The position numbers and the translations under genes were made by a program. Positions 1 through 7,568 of a stretch of DNA of 14,987 nucleotides are shown piece after piece (position 1 is the first letter of the stretch; each line of letters starts with the position of its first letter). Source of the stretch: Xanthobacteraceae bacterium (lineage in GTDB: Bacteria > Pseudomonadota > Alphaproteobacteria > Rhizobiales > Xanthobacteraceae); the NCBI GenBank assembly GCA_030037185.1, contig JASHRR010000026.1, positions 1 through 14,987 on the forward strand, written 5' to 3'. The notes under the pieces were generated by a model, which saw only the letters and a list, made by a program, of their open reading frames with translations, made no database searches and was not told the origin of the DNA.

Positions 1-330
1 ACTCGGGTTAGCGGTTTTTTCGCTGCTTGCGAGCGCTTCTTGCGGTCGAAGGCTGTGGATTGCTCGCCGACTGGCGCATTTTGAACTTGCCGATCGAAAA
101 GACGACTGGCAGCCAATCATGAACAGGCTTGGGCCACCGGGACAGTCGGCCTGCTTCTTGAAATTGGATGTCTTACCGTCAAGCAATCGAGCGCGACGTT
201 GCGACACTTCGAATCGGCTTGGGGTCCCTCCAATCCGCTTGGCGGGCACCCCCATTCACAGCGGCGGCCGGCGCGATCATTGTCTTCCCGTCGCCGATGC
301 GACACGCCGATTTTATTGAGGGAGACAGCC
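1..330. other. left-edge stretch with no supported gene
   Basis: I see no recognisable protein here. One plus-strand frame is open from the window edge to the TGA at about 319, but its translation is rich in Arg, Ser and Cys with no family motif, as expected for chance open frames in GC-rich DNA. It could be the tail of a gene starting outside the window, but nothing supports that. The last 15 bases form the ribosome-site region (GAGGGAG) of the small remnant starting at 331. Confidence 0.4.
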
Positions 331-506
331 ATGATCCGTCCAGCCGCCGCCGTCGCTACGCCGGTTCTGCTGGCAGGGACAGATCCCGGCCTCGCTGGCC
401 AAACGAAAACGTCACGTCCAACGCCGCCGCTCCAGCATCCAATAAGAGCAACAACCGGCTGATGATCATCAACGGCAATTCCGGCCACACCGTGCGGCTA
501 GATTAG
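331..506 (+). pseudogene. frameshifted remnant of a small exported protein
   Basis: An ATG at 331 follows a good ribosome site (GAGGGAG, about 6 bases upstream). It opens a short signal-peptide-like start, MIRPAAAVATPVLLAG, with an Ala-rich stretch, in the frame that stops at 462. The +1-shifted frame over about 395-506 then reads NVTSNAAAPASNKSNNRL followed by MIINGNSGHTVRLD and a stop. The MIINGNSG block recalls, from memory, small secreted hypothetical proteins of Bradyrhizobium and relatives in which that block is followed by a conserved acidic and Cys-containing tail. Here the leader and the conserved block lie in different frames and the tail is lost. I therefore read it as a frameshifted, truncated copy. 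A sequencing error could explain the frameshift but not the early stop. No function is known to me. Confidence 0.35.
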
Positions 507-811
507 ACTGCCCATCATATTAGCGGCGGCCTCGCCGTGCATTGCGGGATGGGAGAAAAGCAGAGAAGGTGTCAGGCCGTTCAGTGCTGTTTTTTCAGCG
601 GCTTATGAGAAGGCTTGAAGGCCTGAGAGGCAAAACAAGCCGACCAGCCGGACTTTTAATTGTCACCGCCGTTTCCTGACGAGGCGGCGCCAGCCAACGC
701 ATTGAGCTCGCGACGAGCGCTAGCGAAAACCTTTAAGGACCTTGCGATCGGGCCGCCGGTGGGTTCGCAACGAGGCTCGACCCACCCTGCGGCAACGTCG
801 CGCTCGCCTGC
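507..811. other. intergenic stretch downstream of the NHL gene
   Basis: No gene is supported. One imperfect hairpin occurs at 759-785 (GTGGGT-CG pairing with CGACCCAC, with one bulged T). It lies about 27 bases beyond the stop of the leftward NHL-repeat gene, where a transcript end would be expected, but no T-run follows it on the minus strand. The rest has no repeat or motif I recognise. Confidence 0.35.
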
Positions 812-1888
812 CTACTGCGTCTGCGGATGCAGCAGCAGCTTCTGCACGCGCCAGTTGGCGGTCTCTGCCACGTAGATCTCGTTCTCCGACGGGCACGCGA
901 GCGCATGGGCGCCGGAGAATTGCTTGAGGTTGCGTCCTGAGCGGCCGATCACTCCAAGCACCTTGCCATCGAGGGTCAGCTTGAAGACGCGCCCCGGAAA
1001 CGTGGATTCGCCCAGAAACATGACCTGGTTCGGACCAGGCGTCAGGCACAGCGAATTGGGCGCCCCGATCACCTGGGTGAGGCGATCGCCGGTCGGTGTA
1101 TTGCCATACACCGCCTTGGTGCCGGGAACCGGCGGCACATCGACCGAGAACATGCGCAGGAACTTGCCGTCGGTATCGAACACCTGGACGCGGTGGTTCG
1201 AGCGGTCGCCCACATAGACATTGTCGTTGCGATCAATCGCGATGGCATGAACGGTGCGGAATTGACCGGGGCCGGTGCCAGGCTCGCCCCACGACTTCAT
1301 CCAGTCGCCGTCCTTGCTGTACTTGGCGACGCGCGAGTTGATGTAGCCGTCGCTGATGTAGATGTTTCCCTGGGAATCCCAGGCAACGTCGGTGGGCTGC
1401 CGAAACATGCCGTCGATGGGGGGGCGCGGCGGCGTCACATGCTCCCACGGCTTTGTGTCCTCATCTGCCGACTCCTTGCGGCGGCCGAACACCCACACCA
1501 CGCGGCCGGCAGGGTTGAACTTGACGATCATGTCCGAACCTTTGTCGATGGCCCATATGTTGTCGTCCTTGTCGACCCGCACGCTGTGGGCGAAGGACCA
1601 CGCGTACAGTCCCTTGCCGATCTCCCGCACAAACTGGCCGTTGGCGTCGAATTCGAGAAGCTGCGCGGCGGCCGGCGCGTAGGCCGAGCCGGTGGCGCTG
1701 TTTGAGCGCGTGAACACGAACATATGGCCCTTGGAATTGACGGCCACGCCCGGCACCTCGCCGAAATTCATGCCGTCCGGCAGCTTCGGAAAGTCCGGCA
1801 CCGAATCGAAGGCGATTTCAGGTGCGGTCTGCTGGGCAACAGCCGGCCCTGCCAGCAGCGCAAAACATGCGATCATGAGTGCTTTCAT
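812..1888 (-). CDS. secreted NHL-repeat beta-propeller, peptidyl-amidoglycolate-lyase-like
   Basis: This 358-residue protein starts with a typical signal peptide (MKALMIACFALLAGPAVA, cleavage near residue 18), so it should be periplasmic or secreted. The body carries at least four NHL-type blades: about 98-125 (HSVRVD..DNIWAIDKG), 164-196 (QPTDVAWD..GNIYISDGY), 213-245 (VHAIAIDRNDNVYVGD..NHRVQVF) and 326-352 (AHALAC..NEIYVAETANWRVQKL). His101, His214 and His328 sit at the equivalent blade position. In the lyase domain of peptide alpha-amidating enzyme, three such histidines hold a zinc ion, so a similar metal site is plausible here. Substrate and reaction are unknown in bacteria. The start at 1888 is chosen over an upstream in-frame start because it gives the signal peptide and has GGGAGGGA just upstream. 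The gene stands alone and diverges from the cysteine synthase homologue. Confidence 0.85.
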   Translation of the reverse strand: MKALMIACFALLAGPAVAQQTAPEIAFDSVPDFPKLPDGMNFGEVPGVAVNSKGHMFVFTRSNSATGSAYAPAAAQLLEFDANGQFVREIGKGLYAWSFAHSVRVDKDDNIWAIDKGSDMIVKFNPAGRVVWVFGRRKESADEDTKPWEHVTPPRPPIDGMFRQPTDVAWDSQGNIYISDGYINSRVAKYSKDGDWMKSWGEPGTGPGQFRTVHAIAIDRNDNVYVGDRSNHRVQVFDTDGKFLRMFSVDVPPVPGTKAVYGNTPTGDRLTQVIGAPNSLCLTPGPNQVMFLGESTFPGRVFKLTLDGKVLGVIGRSGRNLKQFSGAHALACPSENEIYVAETANWRVQKLLLHPQTQ

Positions 1889-2199
1889 CAGGTCCCTCCC
1901 TCGTCGAGCCGCGAGCCTTTGCGCTTCGCGGGTCAATCCGCCGTCTTGTAGCGCCGGGCGCCATTGGCGTCCACCGCCGGGCTCCTGTTCTGCCGCCTGC
2001 GCGAGGGCAGGCAGGCCGGCACGAGGCGACACAACTTGGTGTAAAATGTCCCGTGCTGCCTTTTTGAAGTCCAGGATCGTGAGCCCAACCGGCTATGTGC
2101 TCCAGCGCACCCACGACCGGCGCCATTTTTCTCCAACTTGTAGCGGCCCGGTTTCCTCGATAGGGTCGATCCGACCTGAATGTTCCAGATCGAAATATC
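1889..2199. other. divergent intergenic region between the NHL gene and the cysteine synthase homologue
   Basis: These 311 bases must carry the start signals of both divergent genes. The NHL gene has a clear ribosome site (GGGAGGGA) at its left edge. The cysteine synthase homologue has no convincing ribosome site before its ATG at 2200. A perfect 6-base-pair hairpin occurs at 1995-2012 (GCCTGC / GCAGGC, loop GCGAGG). I found no promoter pair close to the sigma-70 consensus in either direction. Confidence 0.4.
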
Positions 2200-3237
2200 A
2201 TGCAAATCCGCGACGGAATCGCTGAGGCAATCGGCAACACGCCCCTCATCAAGCTCAAGCGCGCATCGGAACAAACCGGCTGCACCATTCTCGGCAAGGC
2301 CGAATTCATGAATCCCGGCCAGTCGGTCAAGGATCGCGCGGCGCTGTTCATCATCGAGCAGGCGGTGAAAAGCGGCGAGCTCCGCCCGGGAGGTGTCATC
2401 GTCGAGGGCACGGCCGGCAACACCGGCATCGGCCTGGCCCTGGTGGGCAATGCGCTCGGCTTCCGCAGCGTCATCGTCATTCCCGACACGCAGAGCCAGG
2501 AGAAGAAGGATATGCTGCGCCTATGCGGCGCCGAGCTTGTCGAAGTGCCGGCGGTTCCGTATTCGAATCCCAACAACTACGTCAAGGTTTCCGGACGGCT
2601 TGCCGACGCGTTGGCAAAGACTGAGCCGAACGGGGCGATCTGGGCCAATCAGTTCGACAACATCGCCAACCGCGACGGCCACGTGCAGACGACCGGCCCC
2701 GAAATCTGGAGCCAGACCGGCGGTAAGGTCGATGGCTTCACGTGCGCGGTAGGCACCGGCGGAACGCTCGCGGGTGTCGGCATCGCCCTCAAGGAGCGCA
2801 ATCGGTCCATCAAGATCGCTCTCGCCGATCCGTTCGGCGCCGCGCTCTACAGCTACTACACGGCCGGCGTGCTCAAGTCCGAAGGCTCCTCAATTACCGA
2901 AGGGATCGGCCAAGGCCGCGTCACCAGGAACCTCGAAGGAGCGCCGATCGACATCGCGTATCGGATTTCCGATGCGGAAGCGGTGGCGCTTATTTTCGAC
3001 TTGCTCGAGCACGAGGGCCTCTGCCTTGGGGGATCGTCAGGAATCAATGTCGCCGGTGCGATCCGGCTGGCGCGCGATCTTGGGCCGGGGCACACGATTG
3101 TGACCATCCTTGCCGATTATGGTACGCGCTATCAGACGAGGCTGTTCAACCCGCAGTTTCTGCGCGGCAAAGGACTGCCGGTGCCCGCCTGGCTGGAGCG
3201 CAAATCAACCGTGAAGATCCCATTCGAGCCCACATGA
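2200..3237 (+). CDS. cysteine synthase family PLP enzyme (CYS12-like subfamily)
   Basis: This 345-residue fold-type II PLP enzyme is expected to make cysteine from an activated serine (such as O-acetylserine) and sulfide in the cytoplasm. Visible motifs are IGNTPLIKL (11-19), the Schiff-base lysine Lys44 in NPGQSVKDRAA, the substrate loop VEGTAGNTG (68-76), QFDNIANR (151-158), the phosphate-binding GTGGTLAG (185-192) and GGSSGIN near the C-terminus (277-283). The substrate loop reads TAGNTG where classical CysK reads TSGNTG. Together with the NTQSQ/DTQSQ and PAVPYSNPNNY stretches, this recalls the fungal cysteine synthase 2 (CYS12) branch. Activity may therefore differ from CysK, and other beta-replacement reactions are possible. 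It precedes a sulfurtransferase on the same strand, 162 bases away across a palindromic repeat. The ATG at 2200 gives the family-typical start but lacks a clear ribosome site. Confidence 0.88.
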   Translation: MQIRDGIAEAIGNTPLIKLKRASEQTGCTILGKAEFMNPGQSVKDRAALFIIEQAVKSGELRPGGVIVEGTAGNTGIGLALVGNALGFRSVIVIPDTQSQEKKDMLRLCGAELVEVPAVPYSNPNNYVKVSGRLADALAKTEPNGAIWANQFDNIANRDGHVQTTGPEIWSQTGGKVDGFTCAVGTGGTLAGVGIALKERNRSIKIALADPFGAALYSYYTAGVLKSEGSSITEGIGQGRVTRNLEGAPIDIAYRISDAEAVALIFDLLEHEGLCLGGSSGINVAGAIRLARDLGPGHTIVTILADYGTRYQTRLFNPQFLRGKGLPVPAWLERKSTVKIPFEPT

Positions 3238-3279
3238 TGGCGTCTTGATGTCCGAGCGCGTCGGCAATCGCCGCTCTCA

Positions 3280-3396
3280 CCTCATGCCGGCGTTGTCGCG
3301 GGCATCGGGCGTCTGTGCTGCCTGCTGCCTGCCGGCCCGCCAAGGCGGGCAGGCAGCGCGAAGGCGTGGATGGCCGGGCCAGCCCCGGTCACGACG
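3280..3396. repeat. large imperfect GC-rich palindrome, alphaproteobacterial intergenic-repeat type
   Basis: The core at 3325-3356 is a strong hairpin: CTGCCTGCC and CCGCC on the left pair with GGCGGGCAGGCAG on the right, with an AA turn and a short bulge. The outer arms also pair imperfectly: CTCATGCCGGCGTTGTCGCG (3281-3300) against GGATGGCCGGGCCAGCCCCG (3368-3387). From memory, Bradyrhizobium-type genomes carry many intergenic palindromes built on GTCATGGCCGGG and CCCGGCCATCCACG arms around a GCC-rich core, and this looks like a diverged member. It fills the gap between the cysteine synthase homologue and the sulfurtransferase. It may fold in the transcript and reduce read-through between the two genes. 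Confidence 0.6.
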
Positions 3397-3399
3397 TGA

Positions 3400-4296
3400 A
3401 TGACTGTTCAATGGCGGAAACCGGCTGTCATGATCGCTCCTGCGCCACATCCTGTTTCAAAATGGCTCGTCACCACCGAGTGGCTGGCCGCCAATCTCGG
3501 CACCCCCGGCGTGGTCGTGCTTGACGGCTCATTTTATTTGCCGGCCATGCAGCGTGATGCGGCGGCAGAATATCTTGCCGGGCACATTCCCGGCGCAATC
3601 CGCTTCGACATCGACGAGATCGCCGATCATTCGACCGATCTGCCTCATATGCTGCCGTCGACCGCCGACTTCGCGGCGGCGGCCGGCAAGCTTGGCGTCA
3701 GCGACCGAGACACGATCATTGTCTACGACGGCCACGGCATTTTTTCATCGCCGAGGGTGTGGTTCACGTTCCGCCTTTTCGGCGCCGATAATGTGTTTGT
3801 CCTCGAAGGCGGCCTTCCCAAGTGGAAAGCGCAAGGCGGTGCGCTCGAGAGCGGGCCGGTTACGCGTCCCGCAAAGACATTCAGTGCGCGCAAGCGCGGC
3901 GACATCGTCGCCTCGCTCGCCCAGGTGCGGCAGGCGCTCGCTTCCGGCAGCGCTCAGATCGTCGATGCGCGGTCGCCGGAGCGCTTTCGCGGCGAAGCAC
4001 CGGAACCGCGACCGGGCGTCCGCTCCGGCCACATTCCGGGTTCCTACAACGTGCCGTCCAGTGCGATTGTGAAAGACGGCTGGCTGGTGCCGCGCGCCGA
4101 GCTCAGACAGGCCTTTGCGGCCGGCGGCGTCGACCTCGACCGGCCGATCATAACGAGCTGCGGCTCCGGCGTCTCCGCCGCGATCCTGTGGCTCGCCCTC
4201 GACGCCATCAACCGACAGCCGGCTGCCCTCTATGACGGCTCCTGGTCTGAATGGGGCGCGCGCAACGATCTGCCGGTTGCCACCGGGACGGATTGA
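3400..4296 (+). CDS. sseA: 3-mercaptopyruvate-type sulfurtransferase (two rhodanese domains)
   Basis: The 298-residue protein has two rhodanese folds: an inactive N-terminal domain at about 22-146 (AEYLAGHIPGAIRFDIDEIAD, then VYDGHGIFSSPRVWFTFRLFG) and a catalytic C-terminal domain at about 168-294. The active loop is CGSGVSA at 254-260 with Cys254 as the persulfide carrier. The CGSGV(S/T)A loop is typical of 3-mercaptopyruvate sulfurtransferases, whereas thiosulfate rhodaneses usually have CRKGVT. The expected reaction is sulfur transfer from mercaptopyruvate, a product of cysteine transamination, to a thiol or cyanide acceptor in the cytoplasm. The second in-frame ATG at 3430 (MIAPAPHP) is an equally good start, giving 288 residues, because neither start has a clear ribosome site and conservation should begin near WLVTTEWLA. 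It converges with the aap operon. Confidence 0.88.
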   Translation: MTVQWRKPAVMIAPAPHPVSKWLVTTEWLAANLGTPGVVVLDGSFYLPAMQRDAAAEYLAGHIPGAIRFDIDEIADHSTDLPHMLPSTADFAAAAGKLGVSDRDTIIVYDGHGIFSSPRVWFTFRLFGADNVFVLEGGLPKWKAQGGALESGPVTRPAKTFSARKRGDIVASLAQVRQALASGSAQIVDARSPERFRGEAPEPRPGVRSGHIPGSYNVPSSAIVKDGWLVPRAELRQAFAAGGVDLDRPIITSCGSGVSAAILWLALDAINRQPAALYDGSWSEWGARNDLPVATGTD

Positions 4297-4384
4297 CGGT
4301 CCGGTTGTGCGCCGGTCGCTGTCGGGCCGGCCGGCTCGCACCTTGCGCGCTCAACGCGGATGCCGGCAACAAGGTGGGCGGCCC

Positions 4385-4404
4385 GCGAGACGATCTGATC
4401 TCGC
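4385..4404. terminator. possible weak hairpin between converging sseA and aapP
   Basis: GCGAGA (4385-4390) and TCTCGC (4399-4404) form a perfect 6-base-pair stem with an 8-base loop in the 127-base gap where sseA and aapP transcripts meet. Being symmetric, it could act for both. No T-run follows on either strand, so it would be a poor intrinsic terminator. Confidence 0.2.
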
Positions 4405-4423
4405 CCGCAACGCTGCTGCTAAA

Positions 4424-5185
4424 CTAATGCAAGATCTGGCTGAGGAAAAGCTTGGTGCGTTCGTGCTGCGGGCTGGCGAAAAACGGTGCTGGCTCATTGA
4501 CTTCGATGATCTGACCGGCGTCCATGAAGACGATGCGGTTTGCGACCTGCCGCGCGAAGGTCATTTCGTGGGTCACGACCAGCATTGTCATGCCATCGAG
4601 CGCGAGCGCCACCATTGTGTCGAGGACCTCCTTGACGGTTTCCGGGTCGAGCGCCGAGGTTGGCTCATCGAACATCATGAGTTTCGGACTCATGCAGAGC
4701 GCCCTGGCGATCGCCACCCGCTGCTGCTGGCCGCCGGACAGCTGGTTCGGATATTTTGCCGCCTGCTCGGGAATCTTCACCCGCTCGAGAAAATGCATCG
4801 CGCGCTTTTCGGCTTCCCGCTTCGGCATGCCCTTCACCTGGATGGGCGCCAGCGTACAGTTCTCGAGAACGGTGAGGTGGGGAAACAAGTTGAAATGCTG
4901 AAACACCATGCCGACCTCGCGACGGATCGCATCGACGCGCCGGACGTCGCGGGTAAGCGCCATGCCGTCGACGACGATGTCGCCGCGTTGAAAGTCTTCA
5001 AGCCGGTTGATGCAGCGCAACAAGGTGGACTTGCCGGACCCGGATGGTCCGCAGATGACGATGCGCTCCCCGCGGTCAACTCTAAGATTGATGTCGGCCA
5101 GCACGTGAAATTCCCCGAACCATTTGTGCAGACCGATGATCTCCACCGCGCAGGCGTCGCTCGCCGAGGGCCCGCTGATGCTCAT
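4424..5185 (-). CDS. aapP: amino-acid ABC transporter ATP-binding protein
   Basis: This 253-residue cytoplasmic ATPase powers the general L-amino-acid importer encoded with it. All ABC motifs are intact: Walker A GPSGSGKST (46-54), Q-loop Gln96 in VFQHFNLFPH, signature LSGGQQQR (149-156), Walker B LMMFDEPTSALD (169-180) and switch His206 in VVTHEM. The sequence is of the polar-amino-acid (PAAT/GlnQ) group. The start at 5185 (MSISGPSASD) is preferred over an upstream in-frame start because it has AGGAG eight bases upstream and its ATG overlaps the aapM stop as ATGA, so the two are translationally coupled. It is the last gene of aapJQMP and its length matches the family. Confidence 0.95.
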   Translation of the reverse strand: MSISGPSASDACAVEIIGLHKWFGEFHVLADINLRVDRGERIVICGPSGSGKSTLLRCINRLEDFQRGDIVVDGMALTRDVRRVDAIRREVGMVFQHFNLFPHLTVLENCTLAPIQVKGMPKREAEKRAMHFLERVKIPEQAAKYPNQLSGGQQQRVAIARALCMSPKLMMFDEPTSALDPETVKEVLDTMVALALDGMTMLVVTHEMTFARQVANRIVFMDAGQIIEVNEPAPFFASPQHERTKLFLSQILH

Positions 5186-6369
5186 CGCCGTTCTCCTGTC
5201 GAAAGCCTCTTCTCGATGCCGGTCGCATATCTCGACATCGCGTAACAGCACACGAAGTAGACCACGGCCGCGAATATATATCCTGTTGCGCTCGTGACCG
5301 GCGTCGACCACTTGGGATCGGCGCGCGCAACTTCGATGGTTTTCAGGAAGTCGAAGATGCCGACAAAGAATACCAGCGTCGTATCCTTAAACAGCGCGAT
5401 ATAGCTGTTGACGATATTGGGAATCGTCACCTTGAGCGCTTGCGGCAGGATGATGAGGCGCAGCGTCTGCCAGGGCGACAGACCCAGCGCGTGGGCGGCC
5501 TCATATTGCCCCTTCGGCATGGCCTGCAAACCGGCGCGTACCACCTCGGCCATATAGGCGGACGAGAACAGCGCCACTCCCACCAGCGCGCGCAGGAGCT
5601 TGTCCGGCGACCAGGAATCCGGAACGAACAACGGGAGCATTACGCTTGCCAGGAACAGCACCGTGATCAACGGCACGCCGCGAATAAATTCGATGAATAG
5701 GGTCGACAGCAGCCGCATCGCCGGCAGCGCTGAACGCCGTCCCAGGGCGAGAACGACGCCGATCGGCAGCGATACAACAATGCCGACAGCCGCAACCACG
5801 ATGGTCACCGTGAAGCCGCCCCACAGCGCGGTGTCGACGAGCGGCAGCCCGACAGGTGCGAAGCCGTGCAGCAGCACCAGTGACGCAACCGGCAGAAAGG
5901 CAAAAAAATAAATCGCGCCGATATCGCGCCGCGGCGCCTCGAGCCATAACAGCCACGCGGTCCCGAACCCCAGCATGGCGAAAAACATGTCGACGCGCCA
6001 GCGGCCCGCGATGGGATAGGAGCCGTACACCAAGTAGGCAAGGCGATCGCCGATAAAGGCCCAGCACGCGCCAACCTCCGGTCGCTGCGCGCTGGCAAGG
6101 CAGGCGTCGCGGTCCGGGCCGGTCCAGCTCGCCTTGACAATAAGGAAATCGATGAGGGGCGGCACGCTCCACATCAACAGCAGGACGATCAATATCGTCA
6201 TCAGCGAGCTGCCGAGGTTTGGAAACAGGCGCTCCCTCAACCACGCCAGCGCGCCGGCGGTCGCGAGCGGCGGCGAGACGGCGGCAGGCGGGGCGGTGCG
6301 CACATAGGCCACGGCATTGCTGTTGGTCGTCGGCACGGGTGCGGCGGTCGGTGCATCCATTGCGATCAC
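5182..6369 (-). CDS. aapM: amino-acid ABC transporter permease, AapM type
   Basis: This 395-residue inner-membrane permease should pair with AapQ to form the channel of the L-amino-acid importer. It has a cytoplasmic Pro/Ala-rich N-terminus (1-50), hydrophobic segments at about 54-78, 128-144, 150-169, 183-209, 222-249 and 260-275, and a last one at 361-380. The coupling motif that contacts the ATPase is EAAHALGLSPWQTLRLIILP (290-309). The long N-terminal part before the permease domain, with extra membrane segments, is characteristic of AapM. The annotated start is GTG at 6369, overlapping the aapQ stop as GTGA. An ATG three codons later (6360) is an alternative, and neither has a strong ribosome site, fitting coupled translation. 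The 3' end overlaps aapP by four bases. Confidence 0.93.
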   Translation of the reverse strand: MIAMDAPTAAPVPTTNSNAVAYVRTAPPAAVSPPLATAGALAWLRERLFPNLGSSLMTILIVLLLMWSVPPLIDFLIVKASWTGPDRDACLASAQRPEVGACWAFIGDRLAYLVYGSYPIAGRWRVDMFFAMLGFGTAWLLWLEAPRRDIGAIYFFAFLPVASLVLLHGFAPVGLPLVDTALWGGFTVTIVVAAVGIVVSLPIGVVLALGRRSALPAMRLLSTLFIEFIRGVPLITVLFLASVMLPLFVPDSWSPDKLLRALVGVALFSSAYMAEVVRAGLQAMPKGQYEAAHALGLSPWQTLRLIILPQALKVTIPNIVNSYIALFKDTTLVFFVGIFDFLKTIEVARADPKWSTPVTSATGYIFAAVVYFVCCYAMSRYATGIEKRLSTGERR

Positions 6370-7547
6370 CGTTCGACCAGCGCGTAGCGCGCATTATAAA
6401 GGTTCATCAGCAGCGACGTGACCAGGCTGAAACTGAGATACACCAGCATGGTGATGACGATAACCTCGACCGGCTGGTTGGTTTGGTTGGCGACCGTCCC
6501 GGCGAAGACCTGCACGAGGTCAGGGTAGCCGATGGCAACCGCAAGCGAGGAATTCTTGGTGAGGTTCAAATATTGACTGGTGAGCGGCGGGATGATCACA
6601 CGCATGGCCTGGGGAATGACGATCAGGCGCAACGTCTGCGGCCGGCTCAGGCCGAGAGCCTGTGCGGCTTCGGTCTGGCCGCGCGAAACCGACATCAGCC
6701 CGGCACGCACCACTTCGGCGATGAAGGCAGCCGTGTAGACGACGAGGCCAAGCACCAAGGCGACAAATTCCGGCAGCACTTCCAACCCGCCGCGAACATT
6801 GAAGCGGCCGATTTGCGGGTAATCGAACTCGATCCGCGTTCCCGCCACAACAGAGACGATAACCGGGAGCGCACCCACGATCAACAAGGTGAAGGCCACT
6901 CGAACGCCAGGCGCTCGCCAAAAGCCCTTGTTGCGTGCCGCCATCTTGTTAACCGCCACGGCTAACAGAACCGCCGCCGCGAGCGTGGCAACCATTTGCG
7001 CACCGCCAGTGAACAGCGGCCGCGGCAGGAACAGGCCACGGTTGTTAAGAAGAACGCCGCCGGGCAGGAAAAAACTCGCTGCAAACTCGGGCAGCGCCTT
7101 GAGGACCGCATAGTACCAGAACAGCAGCTGAAGCAGCAGCGGCACGTTGCGGATCAGTTCGACGTAGCAGGTTGCAAGCCGTTCGAGGAGAAAGTTCCTC
7201 GACAGGCGGGCGATGCCAATCGCGAAGCCAAGCATCGTTGCCAGCACGATGCCCGCCGCGGCAACGACGAGAGTGTTGAGGAGGCCGACCCAGAATGCCC
7301 GCCCGTAGGTCGAGCTCTGCGGGGAATAGTCGATCAACGTTTGGCTGATATCGAACCCTGCCGTAACATTCCAAAAGCCGAATCCGGAAGCCACGTGCGA
7401 CCGGGCGAGGTTATCGGCCGCGATCTGGATGGCGAGGTAGGCCAAACCGGCAAGCGCCGCGCAAATTGCGATCTGCAGAGCGATCCCGCGATATTTCGGA
7501 TCGCGATAGAAGGGGACGCCAGGGGCGCTCTCCCATCGCTGTACCAT
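6366..7547 (-). CDS. aapQ: amino-acid ABC transporter permease, AapQ type
   Basis: This 393-residue inner-membrane permease is the partner of AapM. It has a first hydrophobic segment at about 22-43, the permease core starting near 84 (FWVGLLNTLVVAAAGIVL), a large extra region around 150-255 with two hydrophobic stretches (182-199 and 215-236), and the coupling motif EAAQALGLSRPQTLRLIVIP (293-312). The final membrane segment is at about 360-381. An insertion of about 100 residues inside the permease core is typical of AapQ and separates it from short GlnP/HisQ permeases. The ATG at 7547 lies 21 bases after the aapJ stop. Only a GGGGCG stretch resembles a ribosome site. The stop overlaps the GTG of aapM. 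Confidence 0.93.
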   Translation of the reverse strand: MVQRWESAPGVPFYRDPKYRGIALQIAICAALAGLAYLAIQIAADNLARSHVASGFGFWNVTAGFDISQTLIDYSPQSSTYGRAFWVGLLNTLVVAAAGIVLATMLGFAIGIARLSRNFLLERLATCYVELIRNVPLLLQLLFWYYAVLKALPEFAASFFLPGGVLLNNRGLFLPRPLFTGGAQMVATLAAAVLLAVAVNKMAARNKGFWRAPGVRVAFTLLIVGALPVIVSVVAGTRIEFDYPQIGRFNVRGGLEVLPEFVALVLGLVVYTAAFIAEVVRAGLMSVSRGQTEAAQALGLSRPQTLRLIVIPQAMRVIIPPLTSQYLNLTKNSSLAVAIGYPDLVQVFAGTVANQTNQPVEVIVITMLVYLSFSLVTSLLMNLYNARYALVER

Positions 7548-7568
7548 TGTTCGCCCCGGGCGCGAAAA

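Noticed and set aside
2..319. Plus-strand frame open from the left window edge
   Set aside because: No recognisable family, unusual Arg/Ser/Cys composition and no way to see the start; treated as chance.
1889..2032. 48-residue N-terminal extension of the NHL protein
   Set aside because: The extension has no signal peptide and precedes an internal start with a clear signal peptide and ribosome site.
4232..5245. 337-codon plus-strand open frame opposite aapP
   Set aside because: It is antisense to an intact ABC ATPase with all motifs, and its own translation is Arg/His-rich without family features.
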